DNA from: Vibrio sp. 05-20-BW147 | Lineage (GTDB): Bacteria > Pseudomonadota > Gammaproteobacteria > Enterobacterales > Vibrionaceae | DNA: 64,000 bases | Assembly (NCBI RefSeq): GCF_013369385.1 | Contig: NZ_SZTO01000015.1 | Coordinates: forward strand, 1 to 64,000 | Reading direction: 5' to 3' | Shown: in pieces, positions 1 through 9,206 of the stretch | How positions within the stretch are numbered: position 1 is the first letter of the stretch | Layout: every line of letters begins with the position of its first letter | The notes under the pieces: generated by a model | What the model was told of the DNA's origin: nothing | The model's input: only the letters and a program-made list of their open reading frames with translations | The model's database searches: none | Made by a program: the position numbers and the translations under genes

Positions 1-2
1 GT

Positions 3-116
3 GGAAAATTAAGTATGAGAGACTACAACGCTCAGGTTGGTGAGACTTATGCCATGATAAAAGCGTTAAACAAGCTTACAGGGTTAGGTATGCCTAAAAC
101 TTGTCGTATTGGCTAA
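3..116 (+). CDS. Possible 3' end of a truncated gene
   Basis: A reading frame enters the window from the left edge and stops at a TAA at 114-116. It encodes a tail of about 37 residues that ends in KTCRIG. An internal ATG lies at 15, but there is no clear ribosome binding site. I do not recognise the family. It could be the end of a gene that lies mostly outside the window, or chance. Confidence 0.25.
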   Translation, partial: GKLSMRDYNAQVGETYAMIKALNKLTGLGMPKTCRIG

Positions 117-553
117 AAAAAGCGCAAAATGAAGTCGCTTTACTTTTGTGCTGAATTACGCAACAAAGCCGGCAAGCGGCCAAAGTATGTAGCTTCATAG
201 GAAACACTCTTATGCAATGAAAATGAAAAAACGCGTTACCCCCCTTAGCACTGAGTTGTACAGCGATTTAGAAGATTCAGATAACGCGAAATATGTTTTA
301 TGTATTTTTAAGGTGGTGAATTATAGGTATTTGAAATGTGTTTTGAAGGCAAGCAGCGGAAAAACAGTGTTTCCATTTCGCAACAATGGGGTGGGCGGAG
401 AGATGCTCCTTGGACGGATTTGAATATTCACTTGCAATAAAAATATGCACTTGCCTATTTTCAACGCAATCCAATTATTCTGACTATACTCACTGTGATG
501 TCGAAAACATGACGTAAGCTTTTATAAAATCAAAATAAATTGGCAGGTTTTAT
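117..553. other. Low-information intergenic stretch
   Basis: This 437-base stretch is AT-rich and holds no convincing gene. A 68-codon open frame at 217-423 has no ribosome binding site and an unremarkable composition, so I do not call it. The last 60 bases before 554 should hold the promoter of the lipoprotein gene. Confidence 0.4.
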
Positions 554-3334
554 ATGGATAGAAAACACCTCATTCTTGTTGCGCTGGTCATCGGTGTCTT
601 TACAGGTTGCGATAATCACAGTCGGAACAGTCAGCTTGATACGGATAGCGGTAGCAAAAGGACGGAAATACTGCTCACTAGTCAGTCAGGCGGGAGGGGT
701 GCTGTGGGGCTATGGAGCATTCTAAAAGACGACTTGAGTTTGCAAAGTACTTTATTTGAAGCACAAGGTTTGCCAGCCCCTAATATCAGTCAATTGTTCT
801 CTGAAGCTGGTGTTGCCAATATAGGTGGCAAGAAAACAGGTTTTGTCTATTCGAAAGCCAATCAGAGCTTTTATGGCGTCATAGATAAAGCTGTGATTAA
901 ATTTGACCCTACAGCGAATCAAGCCCGTATTTTGACTCTGATTCCTGAGTTTTATAAATCCACTTATTATGAGTCATTTAGCCGTTATGTCCTCAAGCCT
1001 GTCGTTTCGAAAGATGGCAAAAGTTTGATTGTGATTGCAACTCGTGGAGGAATGGCTCTTCCTGCTTCGCCTGCGGGGGATTCAACGCGGACGAGTGGTG
1101 GATTGGTCCATATTAATATTGATGAATCCAGCAGTGACTTTGGTAAGGCGAATATTGTTTTTGAATTCTTTGAGCATAGTAATGCTGTGGGTAGAGATTG
1201 GCGCGACCGCATATTTGAGATTATGACAGAGCCAATGCTTTATGATGATGGAACAGACCCATCCATCTTTTTGGGTTCTGAATACGTTGTCATCGACAAA
1301 GACATGTGTAACCAATCTGATAATAAATGCACAACGTCAGGAAAGCTTTTCAGTATGCATCCGAGCGATCAGAATGATTGGTCAAAACCTTGGAAAGTCC
1401 GTGGCAATGTGATGGGGCACACCATAATACTTGGTCGTACTTCACACTATGATAGTCGAGAAAATGTCATCTGGGGGGTGGGTGAAAATGACTATCAAAT
1501 GTCGTTGTTCAAAATAACACCTGAAGGAGAATGGGCGCCCGACCCTAGTTCAATCGACGGGATATGGAGTCAGTCTCGGATAGTTTGGTCTACCACTCAT
1601 GGAACTTACCATCCGCAAGCTGTAGTGAGTGGTTATGGAGATAAAGCTTTAGTTTGGACAACAGGCAGCGTCCCTAATAGCGTTCCAGAATTCCGCCATC
1701 CGTTTTTATCCAATATTTATGCTCATAAAGAGCCTGAGATTTTGCAAAGTTTTCAAGGGTTATGGAAGCCGGATTTAAGTGGTTATGCTAAGCCCGCTCA
1801 TGTGACGGCGAGTCGAAATAGTTCGACCATGTGGGTCGTGGGTAACTCCGACGCCACTGCTGAGGACTTTTACCAAAGTCAAATGACTTATTTAAAGCAA
1901 ACTCACACCTATGGCTCCGCTGAATATAGTAAAAGCCTGCAAACCTTATTGGACGAATATAATGTGGTTGCTTCGTATGTGGATGAAATTGGTACAAGTT
2001 CGCTCTCTCAGCAGCGTTTGTTAGGTGGAGATGTGACGGGGGGTATCTTTTTTGCTGGCAGTGTTGCCGTTGGTGATGAAGGCAGTTTGGATAGCCAACT
2101 CTACACTGACGGCTTACTGTTTGCGATGGCCACGGGTGGTGGCGAACATGGTGATGGGGCTCTGATTAAGTACAACCGGAACACAACAGAAGTGACGCGT
2201 ATTCCTTTGGGCACTAACGAGGTGGGTTATCCTGTAGGTAAAACTGCTCAGGTTAGTTCATCTATCGTAATCGGTGGGACATCGAAAGTTGCCCAAGCGA
2301 AACTTAAGCCGATGGAAACCTCGGTTGGGATCTGGTCCGCAAATCTACAAACAGGTGAGCTCTCTGATGAAAGGTTGCCTGGCACGAATGTAAAAGGAGT
2401 TTCTGGGGACGTTTACTTAGAAGCGGCTACGCCACCTCTGGCCTTTGTTAGAGCAGGTGATGGAGATTTTTGGGCTAATGCGACATATTGGGCGTACGAT
2501 ATATTTTCGTTTGTTGTGAATCCACAAACACATGAGGAGTTTCGTGCAGGTTTAATCAAAGTGGATGGCAAAACTGGGGCAATAAAAGCCGGGCCATTTA
2601 TCACTTCCGATGGGCCCAAATATTTTATAGGGAATGCGATAACGCCAATCAGTGGCAATGGAGAATTTGCGATGTTCTTTGAAGGTGCAGGGGTGAATGA
2701 CACGCCGAGCACAGGGCAGAACCTATTCATCTATGATCTCAATAATATGGATTCGACCAATTACAAAAAAATCGCCTTCTCTCCTGACAACGGTGGACAG
2801 TCATCTGGGTTGTGGAGAACTCGTTTTTCACCTGTTTATGATGTGACGTCAAATGCTTGGTACGTCATCACCACGAATAATGTTTCGACCAACGAGATCA
2901 ATATTGTCAAGTTATCTGCATCGACAGACATTATGACAGACCCTGTCGTGGCTAATGTGAATGTGTCATGGCCGCAGGGAATGCCAATTAACGAGAATGA
3001 CTATATTGCAACCTCGATGTTTGTTGGTTCGGACCATGCTATTTATTTTGGGACGAGTGATGGCAAACTGATGCGATTTAGTCCTGGCACTACTGCCGTT
3101 GAAGTGGCTTACGACTTTGCGCCTGCGAGTGGATCGGCGAAACTACATGGTTTTCTAAATGAGAAAGAAGGTGCCATTGTTGGGCTTATCGTTGATTCAA
3201 CGGATGAAGTGCTGGGCAGTGGTATGAGAATGTTTGCTTATGATCTAGACAGTGGAACAGCGAACACTGTCAACGCGGATGGTATTGCTGGGAGTGACGA
3301 TCCTTACCCTGGTTTAAACCTCATTCGTCGTTGA
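554..3334 (+). CDS. Large putative lipoprotein, beta-propeller-like, function unknown
   Basis: The protein has 926 residues. It starts with a short lipoprotein signal (MDRKHLILVALVIGVFTGC) with lipidation expected at Cys19. The rest is soluble and rich in Gly, Ser, Thr and aromatic residues. It has recurring WxxxxG and IYFGTSDGKL-type strands, which suggests a repeated beta-propeller fold, but no catalytic motif is recognised. It stands alone: the next gene is on the opposite strand and a perfect 12-bp inverted repeat follows at 3363-3393. There is no lysine- or serine-rich linker after the lipidated Cys. I would call it an envelope lipoprotein, possibly surface-exposed. A role in binding a polymer or in assembly is only a guess. 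Confidence 0.75.
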   Translation: MDRKHLILVALVIGVFTGCDNHSRNSQLDTDSGSKRTEILLTSQSGGRGAVGLWSILKDDLSLQSTLFEAQGLPAPNISQLFSEAGVANIGGKKTGFVYSKANQSFYGVIDKAVIKFDPTANQARILTLIPEFYKSTYYESFSRYVLKPVVSKDGKSLIVIATRGGMALPASPAGDSTRTSGGLVHINIDESSSDFGKANIVFEFFEHSNAVGRDWRDRIFEIMTEPMLYDDGTDPSIFLGSEYVVIDKDMCNQSDNKCTTSGKLFSMHPSDQNDWSKPWKVRGNVMGHTIILGRTSHYDSRENVIWGVGENDYQMSLFKITPEGEWAPDPSSIDGIWSQSRIVWSTTHGTYHPQAVVSGYGDKALVWTTGSVPNSVPEFRHPFLSNIYAHKEPEILQSFQGLWKPDLSGYAKPAHVTASRNSSTMWVVGNSDATAEDFYQSQMTYLKQTHTYGSAEYSKSLQTLLDEYNVVASYVDEIGTSSLSQQRLLGGDVTGGIFFAGSVAVGDEGSLDSQLYTDGLLFAMATGGGEHGDGALIKYNRNTTEVTRIPLGTNEVGYPVGKTAQVSSSIVIGGTSKVAQAKLKPMETSVGIWSANLQTGELSDERLPGTNVKGVSGDVYLEAATPPLAFVRAGDGDFWANATYWAYDIFSFVVNPQTHEEFRAGLIKVDGKTGAIKAGPFITSDGPKYFIGNAITPISGNGEFAMFFEGAGVNDTPSTGQNLFIYDLNNMDSTNYKKIAFSPDNGGQSSGLWRTRFSPVYDVTSNAWYVITTNNVSTNEINIVKLSASTDIMTDPVVANVNVSWPQGMPINENDYIATSMFVGSDHAIYFGTSDGKLMRFSPGTTAVEVAYDFAPASGSAKLHGFLNEKEGAIVGLIVDSTDEVLGSGMRMFAYDLDSGTANTVNADGIAGSDDPYPGLNLIRR

Positions 3335-3362
3335 GTCTCTCTCTTTGATACGACAGAAATAA

Positions 3363-3393
3363 GGATTAAGTACCGAAATTAGGTACTTAATCC
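3363..3393. terminator. Hairpin between convergent genes
   Basis: GGATTAAGTACC at 3363-3374 pairs perfectly with GGTACTTAATCC at 3382-3393 across a 7-base loop. No strong T-run follows on the plus strand. On the minus strand TTATTT follows. It may act as a terminator for both the lipoprotein gene and the convergent phosphatase gene. Confidence 0.5.
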
Positions 3394-3455
3394 TATGCTT
3401 AAGAGAAAAATGCCTGTGGTTCTCTCGTCTAAACTTTTTCCTTATTCAAAACTAC

Positions 3456-4058
3456 TCATCCCTGCGGCGCAACTCTCTCCCATTGAAAATACGCTTCGTC
3501 TGCCAGTGCCAGCATTGGGCGATCTTCATCGGTATCGCCATAGGCATAAATGCGCGGGTATTGGTCGATATCGCAATGTGCTTTGACTCTGGCAACTTTG
3601 CGGGTTTTGCTGCAATCGCCATTGAGGTAGGTGCCAGTTAATGCGGTGTGGTGGATTTTCATTTCGCTGCAAAGCAATTCAATACCTTGGGTTTGACACC
3701 AAGGCGCAAGGTAAAGGTCGAGCGAGGCTGACACTAAGATAATACGGTCACCTTTGGCTTGGTGCCACGCCAGTTTTTCCATCGCTTCCACTCGGAGGTA
3801 ATGAGGAATCACCTCAGCTGCAAAATGTTCCCCCAATTGTTGCAGTTGATGGGCATCGCGGCCACGGAAAGCCACCCAACTGGCAATCGGGCGCATTACA
3901 TGTGCAGGCAACAGCTTGAGTTTGTATAGGGCATAAAACGGCATGATCGCGAGCCGACCTAGCCATTTGCGCTTGGGAGACGCGGAGTGCTGCAAAAAGA
4001 GCGAAAACATATCTTCATGAGTGATGGTGCCATCAAAATCAAACAGAGCGAGATGCAT
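3456..4058 (-). CDS. HAD-IB family hydrolase (phosphoserine phosphatase-like)
   Basis: A 200-residue cytoplasmic phosphatase of the HAD superfamily, subclass IB. Motif I (FDFDGTIT) is at residues 6-13, with the nucleophile and acid/base Asp pair. Motif II is the SAS of ILVSASLD, and motif III/IV is YGDTDEDRPML near the C-terminus. The small alpha-helical cap between motifs I and II is typical of the IB class. The frame stays open 25 codons further upstream, to 4133, but the family normally begins right at motif I and an AGG lies 8 bases before the ATG at 4058, so I chose that start. The true substrate (a phosphoserine, lipid or sugar phosphate) cannot be told from sequence. Confidence 0.85.
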   Translation of the reverse strand: MHLALFDFDGTITHEDMFSLFLQHSASPKRKWLGRLAIMPFYALYKLKLLPAHVMRPIASWVAFRGRDAHQLQQLGEHFAAEVIPHYLRVEAMEKLAWHQAKGDRIILVSASLDLYLAPWCQTQGIELLCSEMKIHHTALTGTYLNGDCSKTRKVARVKAHCDIDQYPRIYAYGDTDEDRPMLALADEAYFQWERVAPQG

Positions 4059-4157
4059 GCGAATACCTAAGCGAAGGGGATAGCTGTTTATAGTGATAGG
4101 TAATGGAAAGCGCAAGTATTTCTGTTGTGTCATAGCAATATCGCTTTGCTCTCTAAG

Positions 4158-4179
4158 TTTGAGTCACTCATGACTCAAA
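4158..4179. promoter_or_regulatory. Perfect inverted repeat in a divergent promoter region
   Basis: TTTGAGTCA at 4158-4166 and TGACTCAAA at 4171-4179 form 9-base arms with a 4-base spacer. The site lies between the divergent phosphatase and chemoreceptor genes. It has the size and symmetry of an operator for a dimeric regulator; the regulator is unknown. Confidence 0.4.
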
Positions 4180-4272
4180 TATAAATAGAACAGAAATTAA
4201 ACTTTTAGATCAGTCATAGAATAGAAAATGGCTTTTCCAGACAATATGCCTAAACAGTAACTAGGTAGTCAT

Positions 4273-5895
4273 ATGAAAATACAACACAAACTAACAATTC
4301 CTGTAGGCATTATTTTGCTGACGTTTTTGTTGGTCTCTTTTATTAATTATTCGCTGTCTGAAAAACAAGCCAAAATTGCCGATGATATTAACAATGGTAT
4401 GTATCCGGTGGTGATGAGTCTAGAGGATGCTTATCGAGACTTATACCAGTCGAGCAATGCGGTGCAAGGTTGGCTGCTGGCTTCATCGCAGGATGAAAAG
4501 AACTACCATGTCGGGGAGTTTAAAGAAAATGCCTACAAAGCCATTCCGCGAATGAAGAAAGTACAGCAATTAATTGATGCGCAGCTCATTCCTAGCGCAA
4601 TGCAAGGGGAGCTCAATAGGCTGGTGAAAATAACGCAGAGTTGGATCGGATTGTATGAACCGATATTTAATCAGCCTGATTTAGCTGAACATTATTACGC
4701 CGACAACCAGCAAATCATTCACGATGAGTTTGTGCTGATGCGTGCTCAACTCAAAACCCTGAGTAATGCCATTGATGATGAGTTGATGTTGCTCAATCAG
4801 CAATATGTTGAACGCCAGAACTTTGTCGACAACGTGATCCTCATGGGTCTGGTGGCGGTGGTGATCAGCGTGTCGTTTGCCTACTGGGTGATTCAGCGTT
4901 TTGTGATGAAACCGATGCGACAAATTCAGGTAGCGATGCGCGATATTGCGGAGGGGGAAGGGGATCTTTCTCGCCGTATCGACATTAGCAGCCACGATGA
5001 ATTGGGCGAGCTTGCGCACTCCTTCAACCAATTTACCAGCCGCATTCATAACACTATTGACGAGGTAGTAGCGGCAACGCAAAGCGTGCGCAGTAACATG
5101 CATTTGATTTTGCAATCGACACAGAAAATCAGCCAGTTTTCACATGGGCAGCAACAAGAAAGCCATACGGTTGCGGCGGCAGTGAACGAAATGCAGGCCA
5201 CCAGTCAGTCGGTGAGTGACAGCGCGAGTGATGCGGCGGATTCCAGTTCGCAAGCCAGCCAGCAAGTGGCTCAAGCTCAACACACAGTGCAACAGACGGT
5301 GGTGTCGATCGAGCATCTTGCCAGCGAAATAGAGACAGCGACGCAAGTGATTCATCGTTTGGACTCACAAGTAAGCAACATTGCCTCGGTGTTGGATGTG
5401 ATTCGTGGCATCGCTGACCAAACCAATTTGTTGGCGCTCAACGCGGCGATTGAAGCGGCACGTGCGGGTGAGCAAGGGCGCGGTTTTGCTGTGGTGGCGG
5501 ATGAAGTACGCTCTTTGGCGAGTCGTACATCCGACAGTACGGGAGAGATTCAGGCGATGATTGAACGCTTACAGCAAGGCGCCCAAGAGGCGGTGACAGT
5601 GATGTCGCGCAGCGTGTCTAGCCGTGAAGAAACGCTGCATAAAGCGAGTCATGCGACTGATTCCTTAGCGCAAATCGGTGCATCTATTCTTCACATGAAC
5701 GACATGAACAGCCAAATCGCTTCTGCGGCAACTCAGCAAAGTACGGTGAGCGCCGACATAAACCTGAATGTGCAGAACATTGCTGACAGTTCAAAACAGA
5801 TGGTCAGTATGGTGGCGCAGGTACAACAAGCGTGTGAGAGTCTAGACTCCCAATGTGAGCAGCTGGATACGTTGTTGGGACGATTCAAAATCTAG
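4273..5895 (+). CDS. Methyl-accepting chemotaxis protein
   Basis: A 540-residue transmembrane chemoreceptor. The first membrane helix is at about 9-29, followed by a roughly 150-residue periplasmic four-helix-bundle sensor domain, a second helix at about 188-208 and a HAMP domain (VMKPMRQIQ...[11 protein letters not shown]). A long coiled-coil signalling domain ends the protein. The conserved hairpin tip [21 protein letters not shown] (shown in part: [18 protein letters not shown]) binds CheA and CheW. No C-terminal CheR-binding pentapeptide of the NWETF type is visible. The ligand is unknown. The gene is monocistronic and is followed by a hairpin at 5912-5946. It should route an environmental signal to flagellar control. 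Confidence 0.95.
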   Translation: MKIQHKLTIPVGIILLTFLLVSFINYSLSEKQAKIADDINNGMYPVVMSLEDAYRDLYQSSNAVQGWLLASSQDEKNYHVGEFKENAYKAIPRMKKVQQLIDAQLIPSAMQGELNRLVKITQSWIGLYEPIFNQPDLAEHYYADNQQIIHDEFVLMRAQLKTLSNAIDDELMLLNQQYVERQNFVDNVILMGLVAVVISVSFAYWVIQRFVMKPMRQIQVAMRDIAEGEGDLSRRIDISSHDELGELAHSFNQFTSRIHNTIDEVVAATQSVRSNMHLILQSTQKISQFSHGQQQESHTVAAAVNEMQATSQSVSDSASDAADSSSQASQQVAQAQHTVQQTVVSIEHLASEIETATQVIHRLDSQVSNIASVLDVIRGIADQTNLLALNAAIEAARAGEQGRGFAVVADEVRSLASRTSDSTGEIQAMIERLQQGAQEAVTVMSRSVSSREETLHKASHATDSLAQIGASILHMNDMNSQIASAATQQSTVSADINLNVQNIADSSKQMVSMVAQVQQACESLDSQCEQLDTLLGRFKI

Positions 5896-5911
5896 TCAGT
5901 AGAGAAGCAAG

Positions 5912-5946
5912 TCAAGCGCTGCGAAAGCGTATTTTGCAGCGCTTGA
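5912..5946. terminator. Stem-loop between convergent genes
   Basis: TCAAGCGCTGC at 5912-5922 pairs with GCAGCGCTTGA at 5936-5946 (11 bp, 13-base loop). It separates the chemoreceptor gene from the convergent membrane-protein gene. No long T-run follows, so it could also be a 3' stabilising hairpin. Confidence 0.5.
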
Positions 5947-5963
5947 GTGGTAGAAAAGACGGA

Positions 5964-6509
5964 TCACTCGATTTTGGCGTAGTGGTCCACCGCGAAGCTG
6001 AAAACAACCTTCATCATGAAAAACAGCGAGCAGGCCAAAAACCAAGGTTCCAGCGGTAACATAGTTAAGAGTAATAACCCGTAACACAATAGGTTTGCCG
6101 CAACGATCAATTGAAGTCGATGCCCCTTGAGTGCATTGACGATGAGAGCGGCTGCAATGGTGCTACCCCATACAATCCAAGCGTTCAGTAACGAACCTCC
6201 GAGCAGCCAAGCAATCGCAATAACATGGAAATGGATGGCGATGAACATGAAACGGCTGCTGCGTCGAGAGGCGTAGTACAGGTTGGTGCCTCTCGTAAAA
6301 TTAGCAACACAACCAGCAAGTACATCGACGATGAGAATGAAGCCCATCGCCACCTGCCAAGTAACCTCTGGCGAAGATGGGCGATACAAGACCCCATAAA
6401 TTGCGGCACTTCCTACAAACGCAAAAGCGAAGATGGAGACGATCTCCAATAGGGATTGTTTTTCTCCCAAGACTTCATGTAGGGATTTGGGGATGGGAAT
6501 TTCTGCCAT
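5964..6509 (-). CDS. Hypothetical integral membrane protein
   Basis: The protein has 181 residues with about five hydrophobic helices, beginning near IFAFAFVGSAAIYGVLY and ending near FLACSLFFMMKVVFSFAV. A short charged N-terminus (MAEIPIPKSLHEVLGEKQ) precedes them. I recognise no family motif or catalytic residue. It lies 118 bases upstream of the minus-strand EAL gene's stop, so both genes are read in the same direction, but the gap is too wide to assume a shared transcript. Possibly a small transporter or membrane-stress protein. Function not assigned. Confidence 0.7.
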   Translation of the reverse strand: MAEIPIPKSLHEVLGEKQSLLEIVSIFAFAFVGSAAIYGVLYRPSSPEVTWQVAMGFILIVDVLAGCVANFTRGTNLYYASRRSSRFMFIAIHFHVIAIAWLLGGSLLNAWIVWGSTIAAALIVNALKGHRLQLIVAANLLCYGLLLLTMLPLEPWFLACSLFFMMKVVFSFAVDHYAKIE

Positions 6510-6627
6510 TCTTCATTCCTTTTCAGTTTGTACTCGACGGTGATGGATGTTCAACATCGCATGTTGTTGATCGAATAAGTGTGAGAGTGCGCTTCATTCC
6601 CCTTCCTCTATGGGGATTGGGAGGATC

Positions 6628-7407
6628 TTAAAAAGAGCGTTCAAACGCACTGAAGTTGGGTTGTGGCAGCGACTCAAATCCCGGTTTACTGATCAAATAA
6701 CCCTGAACAAGAGAGATACCCATTGCTCTCAAGCACTCAAGCTCTTCTGCATTTTCTACCCCTTCAACTAACGGGGTGATGTTCAAATCCTTCAACATCG
6801 CAACGCAGTGTCGAACAATTTTCTGCCGTTTAGCATCACGGTGAATATTGCGAATAAGGTGCATGTCGAGCTTGACGATGTCGGTTTGAAAATCGCTCAA
6901 CAGGTTTAGCCCTGAGTAGCCCGCGCCAAAATCATCAATCGCGGTTAAGAATCCGAGTGATTGGTAATATTCGACCACTCTTCTAACATGGTTAGCATCC
7001 TCGTATTTTTCGACTTCAGTAAACTCAAACATGATGTTTTCGACAGGAAAGTTGAACCGTTTAGCTGCTTCGAGTGTGGTTCGGATGCATCTTTCTGGTT
7101 GATAGATGGCGTTTGGAAGAAAGTTGATACTGAGCTTGGTTTTTAAATTCAATTTCGCAGCCCATTCTATCGCTTTGACTCTGCAAGCTTGGTCAAATTG
7201 GTATCGGTTTTCATCACACACTTTAGACAAAATGCTCCACGCGCTTTCACCATTAACGCCTCGAACGAGCGCTTCGTAAGCAAACACTTCCTTACGTACA
7301 ATATCGACAATCGGTTGAAAGGCCATCGAGAATTCAAAACTTAGGGATTCTTGAGCTTGGCAGCGTGCACAGCCAATAACGTTGGTGTCCAAATTATCAC
7401 TATTCAT
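6628..7407 (-). CDS. EAL-domain cyclic di-GMP phosphodiesterase
   Basis: A 259-residue cytoplasmic single-domain EAL protein, predicted to hydrolyse c-di-GMP to pGpG. The catalytic set looks complete: EALVR at 45-49, Asn95 in NFLP, Glu128 in FEFTE, the DDFGAGYSG loop at 158-166, Lys179 in VKLD, Glu215 in VEGVE and Gln235 in QGY. The short N-terminus carries a CARC pair (Cys13, Cys16) before the domain, which might bind metal or respond to redox state, but this is not established. There is no membrane helix or fused sensor. With the GGDEF and HD-GYP genes nearby it adds to local control of motility or biofilm formation. Confidence 0.93.
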   Translation of the reverse strand: MNSDNLDTNVIGCARCQAQESLSFEFSMAFQPIVDIVRKEVFAYEALVRGVNGESAWSILSKVCDENRYQFDQACRVKAIEWAAKLNLKTKLSINFLPNAIYQPERCIRTTLEAAKRFNFPVENIMFEFTEVEKYEDANHVRRVVEYYQSLGFLTAIDDFGAGYSGLNLLSDFQTDIVKLDMHLIRNIHRDAKRQKIVRHCVAMLKDLNITPLVEGVENAEELECLRAMGISLVQGYLISKPGFESLPQPNFSAFERSF

Positions 7408-7577
7408 ATCAGTCTCTTACACGTTTGAGCTTCTAAGGGTTTTACTTTAAAAGATTAGCACTGTTTTTGTCAGGAGAACGTTTTTCTCAGCCATCCCGTT
7501 TTCGCGCCACTAGGAATCACGATGATTAGGCGTATAGTGTCTTCGCTTAGGCCCTCTATAATTGGGGCATCGACACT

Positions 7578-7603
7578 GAATGCCGTGCAGGTGTACGGCA
7601 TTC
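7578..7603 (+). promoter_or_regulatory. Inverted repeat in the gabD leader
   Basis: GAATGCCGT at 7578-7586 and ACGGCATTC at 7595-7603 form a perfect 9-bp stem with an 8-base spacer. It ends 22 bases before the gabD start codon. It could be an operator or a leader hairpin affecting translation. No T-run follows, so it is not a standard terminator. Confidence 0.45.
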
Positions 7604-7625
7604 CCACGCTCAATAGGAATCCAGT

Positions 7626-9053
7626 ATGAATTCATTATTCAGGCAGCAATGTTATCTGCTCGGTGAATGGCGCAGCGCGCCGCAAACCATGACCATTACC
7701 AATCCTTTTAACGATGAAGTGATTGGCACGGTGCCGAATATGGGGGAAAAGGAGACCCAAGAAGTGATCGCGGGTGCAGACAAAGCGTTTCAGCAGTTTA
7801 AAGCACTCACGGCACAAGAACGGGCCAATCTGCTGCATCGTTGGCATCAGTTGATCCTAGAACACAGCGATGAGTTGGCGCACATCATGACGTTAGAACA
7901 AGGTAAGCCATTGGCTGAAGCGAAGGGAGAAGTGCTTTATGCCGCCAGCTTTATTGAATGGTTTGCTGAAGAGGCGCGCAGAGCCTATGGCACGCTTGTG
8001 CCAAGCCACAAAGCAAACGCCAAGATTTTGGTGACCAAAGAGCCGATCGGCGTGGTGGCCGCGATTACCCCTTGGAACTTCCCCGCGGCGATGATCACCC
8101 GCAAATGCGGCCCAGCGTTTGCGGCAGGTTGCCCGGTGATTTTAAAACCCGCGCCGGATACCCCTTTTACCGCGCTTGCACTGGCTGTGCTGGCGGAAAA
8201 AGCGGGCTTTCCTGCTGGGGTATTTAACGTGATCACCGGTGATGCGGTTGCGATTGGTGGCGAACTGACCAGTAACAAGCGCGTTCGTAAATTATCGTTC
8301 ACGGGCTCAACGCCCGTCGGCAAACTGTTGATGCGTCAATCGGCAGACAACATCAAAAAGCTCTCTCTTGAACTGGGTGGCAATGCCCCGTTTATCATCT
8401 TTGAAGATGCCGATTTGGATGCCGCCGTTGAAGGGGCAATGATCGCCAAGTTCCGCAATGCCGGGCAAACCTGCGTCTGTGCAAACCGCCTTTATGTTCA
8501 ACGTTCGGTCTATACAGAGTTTTGTGAAAAATTGGTGGCGAAAGTCTCAGCACTTAACGTGGGCAATGGCTTTGACCAAGGCGTTCATCTTGGCCCGCTG
8601 ATCAACGATGCCGCAGTCGCCAAAGTGGTGCAACACGTCGAAGACGCCCAAAGCAAAGGGGCGCACATTGAATGTGGTCAACTACCCACGGCAGGCAGCC
8701 GACTTGTGCAGCCTTTGGTGCTCAGTGGCGTGACAGATGAGATGCTGGTAGCGCAGGAGGAAACCTTTGGTCCTATGGCACCACTGTTTGTCTTTGATAG
8801 CGAAGAGGAAGTGCTGGCGCGTGCTAACAATACCGATTTTGGCCTCGCGGCGTACTTCTATACACAATCGCTCTCACGAGCTTGGCGCGTGTCGGAAGCG
8901 CTTGAAGCGGGGATTGTCGGTGTCAATGAAGGATTGATTTCCACCACCGTTGCGCCGTTTGGTGGCGTGAAAGAATCGGGCTTAGGTAGAGAAGGTTCAT
9001 TCCTTGGCATGGATGATTACATGGAAAGTAAGTACATCCTGATGGGGTTATAA
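7626..9053 (+). CDS. gabD: Succinate-semialdehyde dehydrogenase, NAD(P)-dependent
   Basis: A 475-residue cytoplasmic aldehyde dehydrogenase that oxidises succinate semialdehyde to succinate in the 4-aminobutyrate shunt. The N-terminal coenzyme fold includes PWNFP (149-153) and FTGSTPVGK. The general base is Glu249 in LELGGNAP and the catalytic thiol is Cys283 in GQTCVCANR. The second Cys two residues later is typical of GabD enzymes that form a redox-switch disulfide. Length and motifs fit GabD well, and it is closer to GabD than to betaine or lactaldehyde dehydrogenases. No GABA transaminase (gabT) lies beside it, so the physiological substrate may be broader. The glutathione-transferase-like gene 153 bases downstream may be cotranscribed. 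Confidence 0.88.
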   Translation: MNSLFRQQCYLLGEWRSAPQTMTITNPFNDEVIGTVPNMGEKETQEVIAGADKAFQQFKALTAQERANLLHRWHQLILEHSDELAHIMTLEQGKPLAEAKGEVLYAASFIEWFAEEARRAYGTLVPSHKANAKILVTKEPIGVVAAITPWNFPAAMITRKCGPAFAAGCPVILKPAPDTPFTALALAVLAEKAGFPAGVFNVITGDAVAIGGELTSNKRVRKLSFTGSTPVGKLLMRQSADNIKKLSLELGGNAPFIIFEDADLDAAVEGAMIAKFRNAGQTCVCANRLYVQRSVYTEFCEKLVAKVSALNVGNGFDQGVHLGPLINDAAVAKVVQHVEDAQSKGAHIECGQLPTAGSRLVQPLVLSGVTDEMLVAQEETFGPMAPLFVFDSEEEVLARANNTDFGLAAYFYTQSLSRAWRVSEALEAGIVGVNEGLISTTVAPFGGVKESGLGREGSFLGMDDYMESKYILMGL

Positions 9054-9172
9054 AAGGTGCGATTGAGGCGGGTACTGGGCTCAGAAAAGATATATAACCG
9101 ATCGTTCTAGTTAAGACGAGTTTCGTTGGAAAGTATTCCTTTAAATTTGAGGTCTAAGGACTGATATTAAAC

Positions 9173-9184
9173 AGGTAATTACCT
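9173..9184. promoter_or_regulatory. Palindrome AGGTAATTACCT before yghU
   Basis: AGGTAATTACCT is a perfect 12-base palindrome 22 bases upstream of the yghU start codon. Its position fits an operator or a site overlapping the transcription start. The binding protein is unknown. Confidence 0.35.
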
Positions 9185-9206
9185 CCAAACCAAAAAAGGA
9201 CACATC

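Noticed and set aside
217..423. Open frame of 68 codons near the left edge
   Set aside because: No ribosome binding site, odd composition, and no recognisable family.
4681..5115. Minus-strand open frame of 144 codons inside the chemoreceptor gene
   Set aside because: It lies wholly inside a clear chemoreceptor coding region on the other strand; Leu/His-rich content is typical of an antisense shadow.
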